DNA of 31,308 nt from contig JAHZIE010000003.1 in assembly GCA_019419895.1 (NCBI GenBank), forward strand, positions 15,821 to 47,128, in the 5' to 3' direction. Origin of the DNA: Clostridiales bacterium (GTDB taxonomy: Bacteria > Bacillota > Clostridia > Oscillospirales > Acutalibacteraceae). Made by a program: the position numbers and the translations under genes. The notes beneath the pieces are model-generated. The model was not told the origin of the DNA. It saw only the letters and a program-made list of their open reading frames with translations, and did no database searches. This document shows positions 17,215 to 25,186 of this stretch, one piece after another; within the stretch, counting starts at the first letter, position 1, and the number at the start of each line of letters is the position of its first letter.

Positions 17215-18156
17215 ATGAAGGCGATCACCGCGGCGCAGCTTAGCAAGGAGTATGCGAACCATACGGCGGCTTTAATCCAGCTGGATCTGGAAATTGGACA
17301 AGGAGAGATTTTTGGATTTTTGGGTCCTAATGGCGCGGGAAAGACAACAACTGTCAAGCTTTTGAACGGGTTGTTGACCCCCACTGGGGGAAGCTGTGAG
17401 ATTATGGGAATGCCGCCTCAGGAAAAAGCTGAGGAGGTCCATCGCCTGTGCGGAGTTATGACGGAATCGGCAAAAATGTATGCACAGCTCACTGGAATTC
17501 AAAACCTGCTGTTTTTTGCACAGACTTCGGGAATGAGTAAAAAAGAGGGCTTGGAACGGGCGGAGCTGCTGTTAAAAAGGTTGGGAATCCTGGAGGCAAA
17601 GGACAAAAAGGCCGGATCTTATTCTACTGGTATGATGCAGCGGCTGAGCCTTGCCCGCGCTTTAATTCACCGGCCCCAGATTTTGTTTCTGGATGAGCCG
17701 ACCAGCGGTCTTGACCCAGAATCGGCATATGCTGTCAATAGTCTGATTTCCGATATGGCCAGCCAGGAGGGGGTTACAGTTTTTTTATGTACTCACCAGC
17801 TGCGCTATGCGCAGGATCTGTGTACTGAATATGGTTTGATTTCTAAGGGGAGGCTTCTTGCCAGCGGCTGCTTCGAAAAACTGGCGGAGGAGATGTGCTT
17901 TCATCCCAAGGCGGCTGTCCGGACAGGTGACCGTGAAACTCCTGACGGGTTTGAACGCCGGGGGGAATGGATTTATAAGACAATTTCCGGAGAGGGGGAA
18001 ATGCCAGGCCTGCTGGGGGAATTGATCTCGGCCGGACGGCAGATCTATGAGGCGAGGGTGGAGCATCCCTCCTTGGAAGATATTTATTTTGCCTATATCG
18101 GAAGGGAACTCGACGGTGTGAGGAAAGACGGAAACAGGAGAGGGGAGATTGGATGA
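17215..18156 (+). CDS. ABC-2 type transporter ATP-binding protein
   Basis: This is the nucleotide-binding subunit of an exporter, 313 aa. Walker A GPNGAGKTTT has Lys 43. The signature motif reads YSTGMMQR at 136-143, in place of the common LSGGQ. Walker B with catalytic Glu is LFLDEPTSGLD at 157-167, and the switch His lies in LCTHQL. The C-terminal 90 residues form a family-typical accessory domain ending in SLEDIYFAYIGREL. STGMxQ-type signatures are frequent in NatA/CcmA-like ABC-2 exporters, so the change is not evidence of inactivity. ATG 17215 follows AGGAGGGAG. Its stop overlaps the permease start (ATGA), indicating translational coupling. The substrate is unknown; drug, lipid or Na+ export are options. 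Confidence 0.93.
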   Translation: MKAITAAQLSKEYANHTAALIQLDLEIGQGEIFGFLGPNGAGKTTTVKLLNGLLTPTGGSCEIMGMPPQEKAEEVHRLCGVMTESAKMYAQLTGIQNLLFFAQTSGMSKKEGLERAELLLKRLGILEAKDKKAGSYSTGMMQRLSLARALIHRPQILFLDEPTSGLDPESAYAVNSLISDMASQEGVTVFLCTHQLRYAQDLCTEYGLISKGRLLASGCFEKLAEEMCFHPKAAVRTGDRETPDGFERRGEWIYKTISGEGEMPGLLGELISAGRQIYEARVEHPSLEDIYFAYIGRELDGVRKDGNRRGEIG

Positions 18157-18944
18157 ACACGGCACAAAAGGCGATTATAAAAAAGGATTTTCATGAAGTA
18201 TGGGACATCAAAATGGCAAGAGCCTCCATTCTTGTGGTGCCGCTTGTCCTGGTGATTGTTCTCCCTGCCGTTTTGCTGGCGGTTGTTATATTAGCGCCGG
18301 AGGAAATTTCCTCACAGGAGCTTTCTTCATTTCTTCCGCTGCTCCCGCAAGAAATGAAGAATACCGCTTCTCCTCAGGTTGCTTTTTACTATTTTGCCAA
18401 TATGATATTCCAGCCTTTTTTTCTGATGATCCCCATGATGTGCGGCAGTATTGCGGCGGCCAGCAGCTTTGTGGGAGAAAAAGAAAGAGGAACGATTGAA
18501 AATTTGCTGCTGACACCGGTTTCAGTGAAAAAAATCTTTACCGCAAAGGTTATAGGGTGTTCTCTTTTATCCCTTTTGACGACGGGGATTTCCTTTATTG
18601 CGTTTTCCGTTGTCATGGCGGTGGGAAATATTCTGATTGGCGCTGTGGTATTCCCTACATTATCTTGGGGAATTGTTGTTCTGCTTCTCTGCCCGGGAGT
18701 TACGGTTTTAAGCGTGAGCTTCATGGTTTTGGTTTCGGCTAAGGCAAAAACATTTGTGGAAGCACAGCAGATGTCTGGATTTATTGTTCTGCCTATTATA
18801 CTTCTGGTAGTAGGTCAGGCGACTGGGATGATGCTGCTGAATCCGTTGAACTTGTTTATTGGCAGTGTTGTGGTAATTGCGATTGACGTCCTTTTACTGC
18901 ACTTTGCTTCTTCCAAATTTACGGCAGAAAAATTGCTCAAATAG
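18153..18944 (+). CDS. ABC-2 type transporter permease
   Basis: The 263-aa membrane subunit pairs with the preceding ATPase, and the two genes overlap by 4 bp. About six hydrophobic helices are visible, starting with a first segment after the N-terminal 20 residues (SILVVPLVLVIVLPAVLLAV) and ending with LFIGSVVVIAIDVLLLHF. Between helices 2 and 3 is EKERGTIENLLLTPVS, the coupling-region signature of ABC-2 permeases of the NatB type. The extracytoplasmic part after helix 1 is short. No second permease follows, so a homodimer is likely. The tail FTAEKLLK is typical of this group. Confidence 0.9.
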   Translation: MNTAQKAIIKKDFHEVWDIKMARASILVVPLVLVIVLPAVLLAVVILAPEEISSQELSSFLPLLPQEMKNTASPQVAFYYFANMIFQPFFLMIPMMCGSIAAASSFVGEKERGTIENLLLTPVSVKKIFTAKVIGCSLLSLLTTGISFIAFSVVMAVGNILIGAVVFPTLSWGIVVLLLCPGVTVLSVSFMVLVSAKAKTFVEAQQMSGFIVLPIILLVVGQATGMMLLNPLNLFIGSVVVIAIDVLLLHFASSKFTAEKLLK

Positions 18945-19337
18945 ACTGAAGAAAATTCTGCGGCTGTGATACTTATAATGCATAGATAAAAGTATAATGT
19001 AAGAGATCAAGCGCTTGCAGGCGGGCAGGGAGTCCCGCCGCGCCATTTTGCTCTAACTAGTTCTCCCTCCTTAGGTTGCCTGTTCTTTGTGCGTTATATT
19101 TTTTAAGGAGGGATTATCATAAACAAAGAATTCGGCAGGATGACCGGATTTTTTGAGAAACATTTTGGATAGGGGTGCTTGAACGAATTTCAGAAGGAAA
19201 ATTATCTGTATGAAGAATTCTCTTTGGATCAGAGCCAAGAGACTATGAGATAATCTTCTTTTACAAGAATTTTTAAAGTGAAATAGTTTCCCGTAATCCT
19301 TTGGAAACAACGATAAGTGTTGGATGAGACAAACAAT
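18945..19337. other. Intergenic region, hairpin and possible gene remnant
   Basis: A strong GC hairpin, GGCGGG/CCCGCC at 19020-19039, extendable by GCGC on both sides, lies 75 bp after the permease stop without a clear U-run. Two TATAAT hexamers (18974-18979, 18993-18998) precede it. At 19105-19111 there is a perfect AAGGAGG, but the triplet at start-codon distance is ATA. The frame then reads NKEFGRMTGFFEKHFG and stops at TAG. This may be the remains of a gene whose start was lost. No function is claimed. Confidence 0.4.
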
Positions 19338-19383
19338 AGAAAAAGCGCCGTCACAGGAAAATAACTGCGGCGGCGCTTTTTCT
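19338..19383. terminator. Bidirectional terminator between ABC and fucosidase operons
   Basis: AGAAAAAGCGCCG (19338-19350) and CGGCGCTTTTTCT (19371-19383) are perfect 13-bp complements, and the stem can extend inward. A and U runs on both sides of the GC core make it usable in both directions, fitting the convergent genes. Confidence 0.88.
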
Positions 19384-19390
19384 ATGAAAT

Positions 19391-20623
19391 TTATTTTCCA
19401 TTGACAGCAAAATTTTCCAGAGAATCACATTCCACTTTAACAACCAGCGCCTCGTTAGCGTAATCGTCTACAGGAAGATTATGAATATGCAGATAGGGCG
19501 TTTGTCCGCCGGCTTCTTCATGGAGGGAAGGCATTACATCCAAGCCGTAAAGGGGAGCGTTTCCTGAATTCAGAACCTTGATTTTCAAAGGGAGAAATTT
19601 GGCTGGCTTTAATATAACACCGCTACGATTCAGTCCTTGATAAAAATGCAGGTAAAGCGTATTTTCTTTTCTTGTAACCAGAATCTCGTCCGAAGAAAAT
19701 AGTCCGGTACAGGTATCAGCGCCTTCAAACGACTCTTTGACCCGCTGATACCAGCCGCCGACCTTACGGATGACCTGAACCGCTTTTGGCGGAATTTTGC
19801 CGCTGGGCATAGGCCCTACATTGAGAAGATAGTTTCCCCCCATCGCCATAATTTTATCGATGCTTCGGGTCAGGAAGCCGGTGGAATAATAGTCCTCATT
19901 CCATCGATAGCCCCAGCTTTGATCGCCGACAGACTGGCAGGCCTCTGTGGGATTGGAAAAACAGCTTCCCTCTGGAAGTGAGCGTTCGGGAGTAGAGAAA
20001 TCTCCTTCGTCATATCCTCTGTCGTTGATCATGATGCCCGGCTGGAGCTGGCGTGCCAGTTCGTTGATAGAATGATCGGTAAAATGTGGAGGAACATCCC
20101 AAAACAGGCCGTAAATTTTCCCATAACCCGTGAGAAGTTCTTTCAGCTGGCTGCGGACATAAGCGGTATATTTCTGCTGATTGGGCTCGTCTGTGGGAAG
20201 AGGAGGAATTTGATGGCTGCTTTCAGGATTATAGGCATTTGGATGATGCCAGTCGGCAATGGAATAATAAAGGCACAGAGCAATGTGACGTTTAGCACAG
20301 GCGTCGGAAAGCTGCTTTAAGATATCCTTATGGTAAGGGGTGTTCATAACGTTAAAATCAGTCTGTTTAGTGTCCCATAGACAAAATCCGTCACAGTGTT
20401 TTACTGTAAAACAAATATATTTCATCCCGGCTTCTTCGGCAAGACTAACCCATTCTTCAGGATCAAAGGAATCCGGAGAAAAAAGATTGAGCAGCTTTTC
20501 ATACTCGCTGCGGGGAATGTGACGCCTCAGCTGAGCTTGTTCATGCCATTCTGTGATTGCGTAAAGCCCCCAATGGATGAACATGCCAAACCTGCGGGAA
20601 GGATGCCAATAGTCATATTTCAT
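19391..20623 (-). CDS. GH29 alpha-L-fucosidase, probably cytoplasmic
   Basis: This glycoside hydrolase family 29 enzyme removes alpha-linked L-fucose with retention. The 410 aa have no signal peptide, so it should act on imported oligosaccharides. Family blocks seen: RFGMFIHWGLYA near residue 11, KYICFTVKHCDGFCLWD near 68-84, the nucleophile region with Asp176 in GLFWDVPP (family form is LWFDG), GDFSTPER, and GGNYLLNVGPMPSGKIP. ATG 20623 is chosen because AGGAGG is 10 nt upstream; an in-frame TTG 9 bp earlier is too close to that site. It follows an oxidoreductase gene after 73 bp in one probable operon. A host-glycan niche is inferred. Swapping the usual W-F-D-G for F-W-D-V could affect specificity. 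Confidence 0.9.
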   Translation of the reverse strand: MKYDYWHPSRRFGMFIHWGLYAITEWHEQAQLRRHIPRSEYEKLLNLFSPDSFDPEEWVSLAEEAGMKYICFTVKHCDGFCLWDTKQTDFNVMNTPYHKDILKQLSDACAKRHIALCLYYSIADWHHPNAYNPESSHQIPPLPTDEPNQQKYTAYVRSQLKELLTGYGKIYGLFWDVPPHFTDHSINELARQLQPGIMINDRGYDEGDFSTPERSLPEGSCFSNPTEACQSVGDQSWGYRWNEDYYSTGFLTRSIDKIMAMGGNYLLNVGPMPSGKIPPKAVQVIRKVGGWYQRVKESFEGADTCTGLFSSDEILVTRKENTLYLHFYQGLNRSGVILKPAKFLPLKIKVLNSGNAPLYGLDVMPSLHEEAGGQTPYLHIHNLPVDDYANEALVVKVECDSLENFAVNGK

Positions 20624-20696
20624 AGCTTCCAAGCCTCCTCACGATGAGCGGAATATTTTTGCCGCAACTCCTGCTGTGTGCCGATATGTGTACAGC

Positions 20697-21758
20697 CTAT
20701 ACTTTTGACTCAAATTCTGTTCCAGCTTTCACCTGGCTGATGACCCACAGAACACGGACCGCTTCTTCTATGGAAATGGGGAATTTTGCTCCATTTCGGT
20801 AGGTATCATATAGATAATCCCAAATGACGGAAGGATTTTCAGGTTTTGCTGGAAGAGTTTCCTCTATCCAGTCGATTGCAACCGCCGAGCTAAAAGTTCC
20901 GCTGGCGCCAAAAGAATCGCCGGGAGTTCCGGGATCAGCTTCCAGGGGAGCAAGCTCTTGTTCTGGATTGATATATTTTAAATGAATACCTTCTTGATCC
21001 AGCTGGAGAGCTCCCTTTGTACCGTAAATGACATATTCCGGGCAGGGAAGGGCGACACCACCGCTGATCTGCATATTTACAACGCGGCCGTTTTCTCCCT
21101 TGAAAATGATTGTCAGATGATCCTCACAGTCGCCTGCCGCGACAACGTGCTTCAAATCGCTGTATAAACTGGCTACCGGACTTTCTAGAAAGCACAGGGA
21201 CTGATCAATGATATGGGGGCCCCAATTGAGCAGCTGGCCGCCGCCGTATTCACTGAGTGTCTGCCAATCGTCCCGGCGGCTGTAGCTGTTGCGGGTGATG
21301 TGAATTTCGTAAACATCACCCAGCTTCCCTGAAGCGACGATTTCGCGCAATTTGACAAAGTTGTATTCAAAACGCCTGTTGTGACGGACATAAAGACGGG
21401 GACCATCTTTTTTTGAAGAAAGCTCCTGGAGAATTTTGGCCTGCTCATATGTTTCACACATAGGCTTTTCCAAAAAAACATCCTTGCCGGCTTCCAGAGC
21501 CATAACAGCATGATCAAAATGATCACAGGAACGGGTTGCAATTACCACCATTTCCACGCAGGGATCCTTAATAAGGTCTTCGATATGTTCATACGCCTTG
21601 CAGCCATATTTTTGAACCATTTTAGTCCGGCGCTCTTCAATGAGATCACAGACGGCAGCATAAGAAAATTTGTCCTCCCGTCCCTCAAGCTCCTTGGTAT
21701 GCATTCCCCAGCCGGCACGTCCGGCGCCGACTAAACCCAAACGAATGGGATTTGACAT
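20697..21758 (-). CDS. Gfo/Idh/MocA family NAD(P)-dependent oxidoreductase
   Basis: This is a dehydrogenase of the glucose-fructose oxidoreductase/inositol dehydrogenase superfamily, 353 aa. The N-terminal Rossmann domain has GLVGAGRAGWGMH near residues 7-19. The catalytic/nicotinamide motif is FLEKPMCETYEQA at about 94-106. The C-terminal beta-sheet domain carries YGGGQLLNWGPHIIDQ with the conserved His. The second ATG (21758) is preferred because AAGGA is 9 nt upstream; the first ATG at 21764 is only 3 nt from it. The family acts on many sugars and inositols, so the substrate cannot be named. Co-location with GH29 suggests a carbohydrate substrate; a role in fucose metabolism is inference. 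Confidence 0.9.
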   Translation of the reverse strand: MSNPIRLGLVGAGRAGWGMHTKELEGREDKFSYAAVCDLIEERRTKMVQKYGCKAYEHIEDLIKDPCVEMVVIATRSCDHFDHAVMALEAGKDVFLEKPMCETYEQAKILQELSSKKDGPRLYVRHNRRFEYNFVKLREIVASGKLGDVYEIHITRNSYSRRDDWQTLSEYGGGQLLNWGPHIIDQSLCFLESPVASLYSDLKHVVAAGDCEDHLTIIFKGENGRVVNMQISGGVALPCPEYVIYGTKGALQLDQEGIHLKYINPEQELAPLEADPGTPGDSFGASGTFSSAVAIDWIEETLPAKPENPSVIWDYLYDTYRNGAKFPISIEEAVRVLWVISQVKAGTEFESKV

Positions 21759-21932
21759 ATACATTCATCCTTTCTTTTCATTGCGTTTAATTGGACGCGA
21801 TGAGTAAATAGCTCCGCGTAATTTAATTGCAGATTTTGCTGATTAAAAAACACGGCAATTGGTAAATACCCGTTGTCCACAGCCATTTTTTTAGGATGTC
21901 AGGCTGAAATGGAAGAATAGGCGGCAGAGGAG

Positions 21933-23324
21933 TTATCCAACGATAATTCGACCCTCGGGCAAAATCTTGCCAGGCTTTTTATTGCCGCGCATAGTAAACG
22001 CCAGCGCCATGGAAACCGGACCTACCCGGCCGATAAACATTGTCAGAATGATACTCAATTTAGAAATTTCTGAGAGATGAGGCGTAATGCCTGTGGTAAC
22101 ACCCACAGTGCCGAAAGCAGAGACAGCTTCAAATAAACAATCCAAAGTAGAAATATCTGGATTGTGATTTTCGGCCGACATAATAATTCCTGTTGTTATT
22201 AAAACTACCATCATAGCGGTGAGACTGATTGCGAGAGAACGATAAACAATAGACTTGTCCACACGGCGTTTGAAAACCGTGGTTTCCTCTCGACCGGAAA
22301 AGACGCTCCACACTGTACAAAGGATAACAATAAAGGTAGTGGTTTTGATGCCGCCGCCGGTGGACACGGGGGATGCGCCGATAAACATCAGCACAATTGT
22401 GAAGCATTGTGTCAAAGGATTTTCACTGGCAATGTCAATGCTGTTATAGCCGGCGGTTCTCGCGGAAACAGCTTGAAAATATGCGTTGAGAAGCTTGTCT
22501 CCAAAATTGAGATTTTTTAATGAGGCATCATAATCTAATAACAGAAAACCAATCGTTCCTGTGACAATCAGCACAAAAGTTGTGATTAAAACTACTTTGC
22601 TGTGGAGAGAAAAATTGTGAAAGCCTTTCTTTTCTCCATGGATTCTCTGGGTGGCGAGGGTGTAGATTTCATTCACAACCACATAACCCAAGCCGCCTAG
22701 AATAATTAATAAGGAAATTGTTCCCAGAACCAGAGGATCCTGCTGAAAGTTAATCAGGCTGGTGCTTGGCCCCTGAAAGCCAAGAATGTCAAAGCCGGCG
22801 TTGCAATAAGAGGAAACCGCCAAAAAGACTGAAATCCAGATGCCTTTTGGTCCGTATGCCGGGACAAAACGGATACACAACAAAATTGCCCCCACCATTT
22901 CACACAAAAAGGTGGAGGTGAAGATCATTTTGAGCAGCTGACGGATATGGATCGCCTGAGAACTTGTCTGTTCCTTGACAAGCTGGATATCGCGGAGCCC
23001 CAGCCTTCCCCGGAGAAGAAGAGTAAAGCCGGTGGTAAAGGTTAGCAGGCCCAAACCGCCCAACTGGATTAAAATGAGTATGATGACCTGTCCAAAGACG
23101 GTCCATTGGGAAAAGGTGTCAAAGGGGGTAAGCCCCGTGACGCATGTGGCAGAAGTGGAGGTAAACAGGGCGTTGATAAAGGAAACAGATCCGCTTTTGG
23201 AAGAGATGGGCAAAAGAAGAAAGAAGGTTCCAAAAGCAATAATAACGGCAAAGCTGATAGCAATCAGCCGGACGGGGGTAACTTCTTTGATTTTTTCTGA
23301 AAACCGTTTTTGGACGGGCGCCAT
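21933..23324 (-). CDS. ktrB: TrkH/KtrB-type potassium transporter subunit
   Basis: This is a K+-translocating membrane protein of the Trk/Ktr/HKT superfamily, 463 aa, the size of KtrB. The four membrane-pore-membrane repeats are recognisable by pore-loop glycines in TSATCVTGL, SSYCNAGFD, SARTAGYN and SAFGTVGVTTG. ATG 23324 follows GGAG with 9-nt spacing. The regulatory RCK subunit KtrA/TrkA is not next to it, although it usually is, so it must be elsewhere or not used. It has its own promoter with a leader of about 100 nt, and I see no c-di-AMP riboswitch in that leader. No obvious terminator lies in the 174 bp before the oxidoreductase gene. Confidence 0.92.
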   Translation of the reverse strand: MAPVQKRFSEKIKEVTPVRLIAISFAVIIAFGTFFLLLPISSKSGSVSFINALFTSTSATCVTGLTPFDTFSQWTVFGQVIILILIQLGGLGLLTFTTGFTLLLRGRLGLRDIQLVKEQTSSQAIHIRQLLKMIFTSTFLCEMVGAILLCIRFVPAYGPKGIWISVFLAVSSYCNAGFDILGFQGPSTSLINFQQDPLVLGTISLLIILGGLGYVVVNEIYTLATQRIHGEKKGFHNFSLHSKVVLITTFVLIVTGTIGFLLLDYDASLKNLNFGDKLLNAYFQAVSARTAGYNSIDIASENPLTQCFTIVLMFIGASPVSTGGGIKTTTFIVILCTVWSVFSGREETTVFKRRVDKSIVYRSLAISLTAMMVVLITTGIIMSAENHNPDISTLDCLFEAVSAFGTVGVTTGITPHLSEISKLSIILTMFIGRVGPVSMALAFTMRGNKKPGKILPEGRIIVG

Positions 23325-23427
23325 AGTAACATCTCCATCTGCCGCCAGAACTTATGAAAGGCGTAAATATTTGATTAAAATTCTGGGATATTCATTAAAA
23401 TAATATGAAAGCGTAAGCATACACAAC

Positions 23428-23456
23428 ATTATAATCAACCTTTGAAAAATGTGCAA
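23428..23456 (-). promoter_or_regulatory. Promoter of the KtrB-type gene
   Basis: On the minus strand TTGCAC (23451-23456) and TATAAT (23428-23433) are 17 bp apart, about 100 bp before the start codon. Confidence 0.75.
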
Positions 23457-23503
23457 CAGGTAACTGTAAAATTCTTATGGAATCCCAACTATTCCAACAA
23501 AAA

Positions 23504-23535
23504 GCTGCAATTTTGGCTTTCCCCAAAATTGCAGC
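23504..23535 (-). terminator. Rho-independent terminator of the queT-type gene
   Basis: On the minus strand GCTGCAATTTTGG and CCAAAATTGCAGC form a perfect 13-bp stem around GGAAAG, followed by TTTTTG. It lies 65 bp beyond the queT stop and separates it from the ktrB promoter. Confidence 0.92.
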
Positions 23536-23599
23536 GGCTATCCATAGTGACGCGATCCTTTGATGTGAGGCCATTGATGCGGCTGTATCTATAATGGTT

Positions 23600-24145
23600 T
23601 TAAATTGTTTTTGATGGGAAGATATGGGCGCAAGCCCCGCTTTTTTTCAATGCAATCATAAAAGGCAGCCCAAGCCCGACACAGACAGCCAATTCTCCCA
23701 ATGCCACGGAGACAGCACAGGCGATAAATGCCGCGAAGGTAAAATTTGCGGGTATCAGTGCGCCGGCTTCGTTCATAATGGTGACAACGATTCCCACAAT
23801 CAAACCATTGGTTATGATGGGCGGGAGAGGGGCAAGAAAGGGAATTTCCTTATACTGAATATGGCGCAGGCAGCGTGTCAGCATGGCTGCAAACAAGGTG
23901 GCAAGGGTACCGCTGAGGATATCGACAATACCGTAGGGACTTCCCAAATTCGCAAAGAAGCACCCAATTGTCAGGCCGGGAACCGCGGCTGGAGTAAATA
24001 CCGGCAGGATGGTGAGAGCCTCGGATAAACGGAACTGAATGGCTCCATCGGCAATTCCGAGAAAACGTGACAGCAGGGTCAGCGCCAAATAAATGGCTGC
24101 GATCATACCGCCCTCAACGAGACGGCGTAAAGCTTTGTTAGGCAT
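23600..24145 (-). CDS. queT: QueT-family transporter (queuosine precursor ECF S-component)
   Basis: This is a predicted membrane substrate-binding (S) component for import of a queuosine precursor such as preQ1, working with a shared energy-coupling factor encoded elsewhere. The 181 aa have about five to six membrane helices. Family features include the short basic N-terminus, the GAIQFRLSEALTILPVFTPAAVPGLTIG region and the APLPPIITNGLIVG region. A preQ1-I riboswitch directly upstream strongly supports the assignment. ATG 24145 lies 11 nt after the GGAGG that forms part of the riboswitch tail. The gene has its own promoter and terminator and is monocistronic. Confidence 0.92.
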   Translation of the reverse strand: MPNKALRRLVEGGMIAAIYLALTLLSRFLGIADGAIQFRLSEALTILPVFTPAAVPGLTIGCFFANLGSPYGIVDILSGTLATLFAAMLTRCLRHIQYKEIPFLAPLPPIITNGLIVGIVVTIMNEAGALIPANFTFAAFIACAVSVALGELAVCVGLGLPFMIALKKSGACAHIFPSKTI

Positions 24146-24155
24146 AAGATTTCAT

Positions 24156-24200
24156 TCCTCCGTAGTTTTGTTTTAGGTCAGGATGTTGCGACTGACCGCT
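24156..24200 (-). promoter_or_regulatory. PreQ1-I riboswitch (translational type)
   Basis: On the minus strand a 6-bp stem GGTCAG/CTGACC (24192-24197, 24176-24181) encloses the loop TCGCAACATC, followed by the A-rich tail TAAAACAAAACTACGGAGG. This matches the preQ1-I pattern, and the loop start UCGCA and tail AACAAAAC resemble the Thermoanaerobacter tengcongensis type. The tail contains the Shine-Dalgarno, and loop bases (CAUCC) can pair with it. Ligand binding should therefore hide the ribosome-binding site of queT when preQ1 is plentiful. Confidence 0.85.
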
Positions 24201-24216
24201 ATGGATAACATGATTC

Positions 24217-24245
24217 AGTATACAATATTTCTGAGGAAAATACAA
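24217..24245 (-). promoter_or_regulatory. Promoter of the queT-type gene
   Basis: On the minus strand TTGTAT (24240-24245) and TATACT (24217-24222) are 17 bp apart, placing initiation near 24210, just before the riboswitch. Confidence 0.7.
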
Positions 24246-24592
24246 TAGAAAGGATGCCGGGAGTGCATCCTTGTGATGCTCTGTTTTTTGAACAGTTGAA
24301 CAAAAAGCTTGTCATAAAGATTACAATAGAGGAGAATTAAAATCGTATATTTCGACAAAATATTACAAATTGTTTATACCTTGAAGGACGTAGGAGTGCT
24401 GCTGTTAGAGGAAAATAGAAAAAAGCAGTTTTGATATACCGCAGACATGACAGGCGTCCTATAAAATGGAAAAGTTTTCGATGGCATGCAAAATATTGGT
24501 TTTATTGTGAGGGGAATAGATACGTTTTTTTGGCAAAGAATAGCCGTACGGATAGTTTTGAAAAAGATGGGCCCAGCTCCCCCTTGGGGCGG
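24246..24592. other. Intergenic region between queT and ppa
   Basis: It contains an 8-bp hairpin AAGGATGC/GCATCCTT (24250-24272) just upstream of the queT -35 box. No supported gene is seen; a frame extending ppa upstream to 24431 runs through the ppa promoter and has no family similarity. Confidence 0.5.
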
Positions 24593-24621
24593 TTGCCTTT
24601 CCCGATTATTCATGCTAGAAT
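24593..24621 (+). promoter_or_regulatory. Promoter of ppa
   Basis: TTGCCT at 24593-24598 and TAGAAT at 24616-24621 are 17 bp apart. Initiation near 24628 leaves about 25 nt of leader with AAAGGAG before ATG 24653. Confidence 0.75.
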
Positions 24622-24652
24622 GAAAGAAAAGATTGGAAAGGAGTTCCCGCTT

Positions 24653-25186
24653 ATGGCAAATATTTGGCATGACATCAGTCCATCACGTATTAACCCGGAT
24701 GACTTTATTGCTGTGATAGAGATTGAAAAGGGTTCCAAAAATAAGTACGAGCTAGACAAGGAAACCGGACATATTATTTTGGATAGAATTCTCCATACAT
24801 CGACCCATTATCCCGCAAACTATGGGCTGATTCCCAGAACTCTGGCGGATGACGGGGATCCCTTGGATGTGCTGGTTCTGTGCAGTGAGGTGATCCATCC
24901 TTTAAGCTTGGTGCGTTGTTATCCCATTGGTGTGATCAAAATGCTGGATGGCGGAAAATTGGATGAAAAAATTATCGCGATTCCTTTTAATGATCCAACC
25001 TACTCCTCTTACCGGAATATCAATGAGCTTCCTGGACATATTTTTACTGAAATGAGGCACTTCTTTTCCGTGTATAAAAATTTGGAGGGCAAAGATACAG
25101 TTGTCGATGAGGAAGAGGGGCCTGAGGAGGCACGGCGAATTATTGAAGAATGCCGGGAGCATTATATTGAACATTTTTGCAAGTAG
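24653..25186 (+). CDS. ppa: Inorganic pyrophosphatase, family I
   Basis: The enzyme hydrolyses pyrophosphate to two phosphates and pulls biosynthetic reactions forward in the cytosol. ATG 24653 gives 177 aa, the standard length of bacterial family I enzymes, and is preceded by AAAGGAG and a promoter that exclude the longer upstream frame. Seen motifs: EIEKGSKNKYELDKETG, HYPANYGLIPRTLADDGDPLDVLVL with the metal-binding D-x-D-P-x-D type cluster (DDGDPLD), and the later KYE-type region at the C-terminal half (HFFSVYKNLEGK). Many Clostridia use family II or membrane pyrophosphatases, so a family I enzyme is a useful marker. Confidence 0.95.
   Translation: MANIWHDISPSRINPDDFIAVIEIEKGSKNKYELDKETGHIILDRILHTSTHYPANYGLIPRTLADDGDPLDVLVLCSEVIHPLSLVRCYPIGVIKMLDGGKLDEKIIAIPFNDPTYSSYRNINELPGHIFTEMRHFFSVYKNLEGKDTVVDEEEGPEEARRIIEECREHYIEHFCK

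Noticed and set aside
23325..23427. c-di-AMP (ydaO) riboswitch before the KtrB-type gene
   Set aside because: Such switches often control K+ transporters, but this leader is only about 100 nt, AT-rich and without the needed stems.
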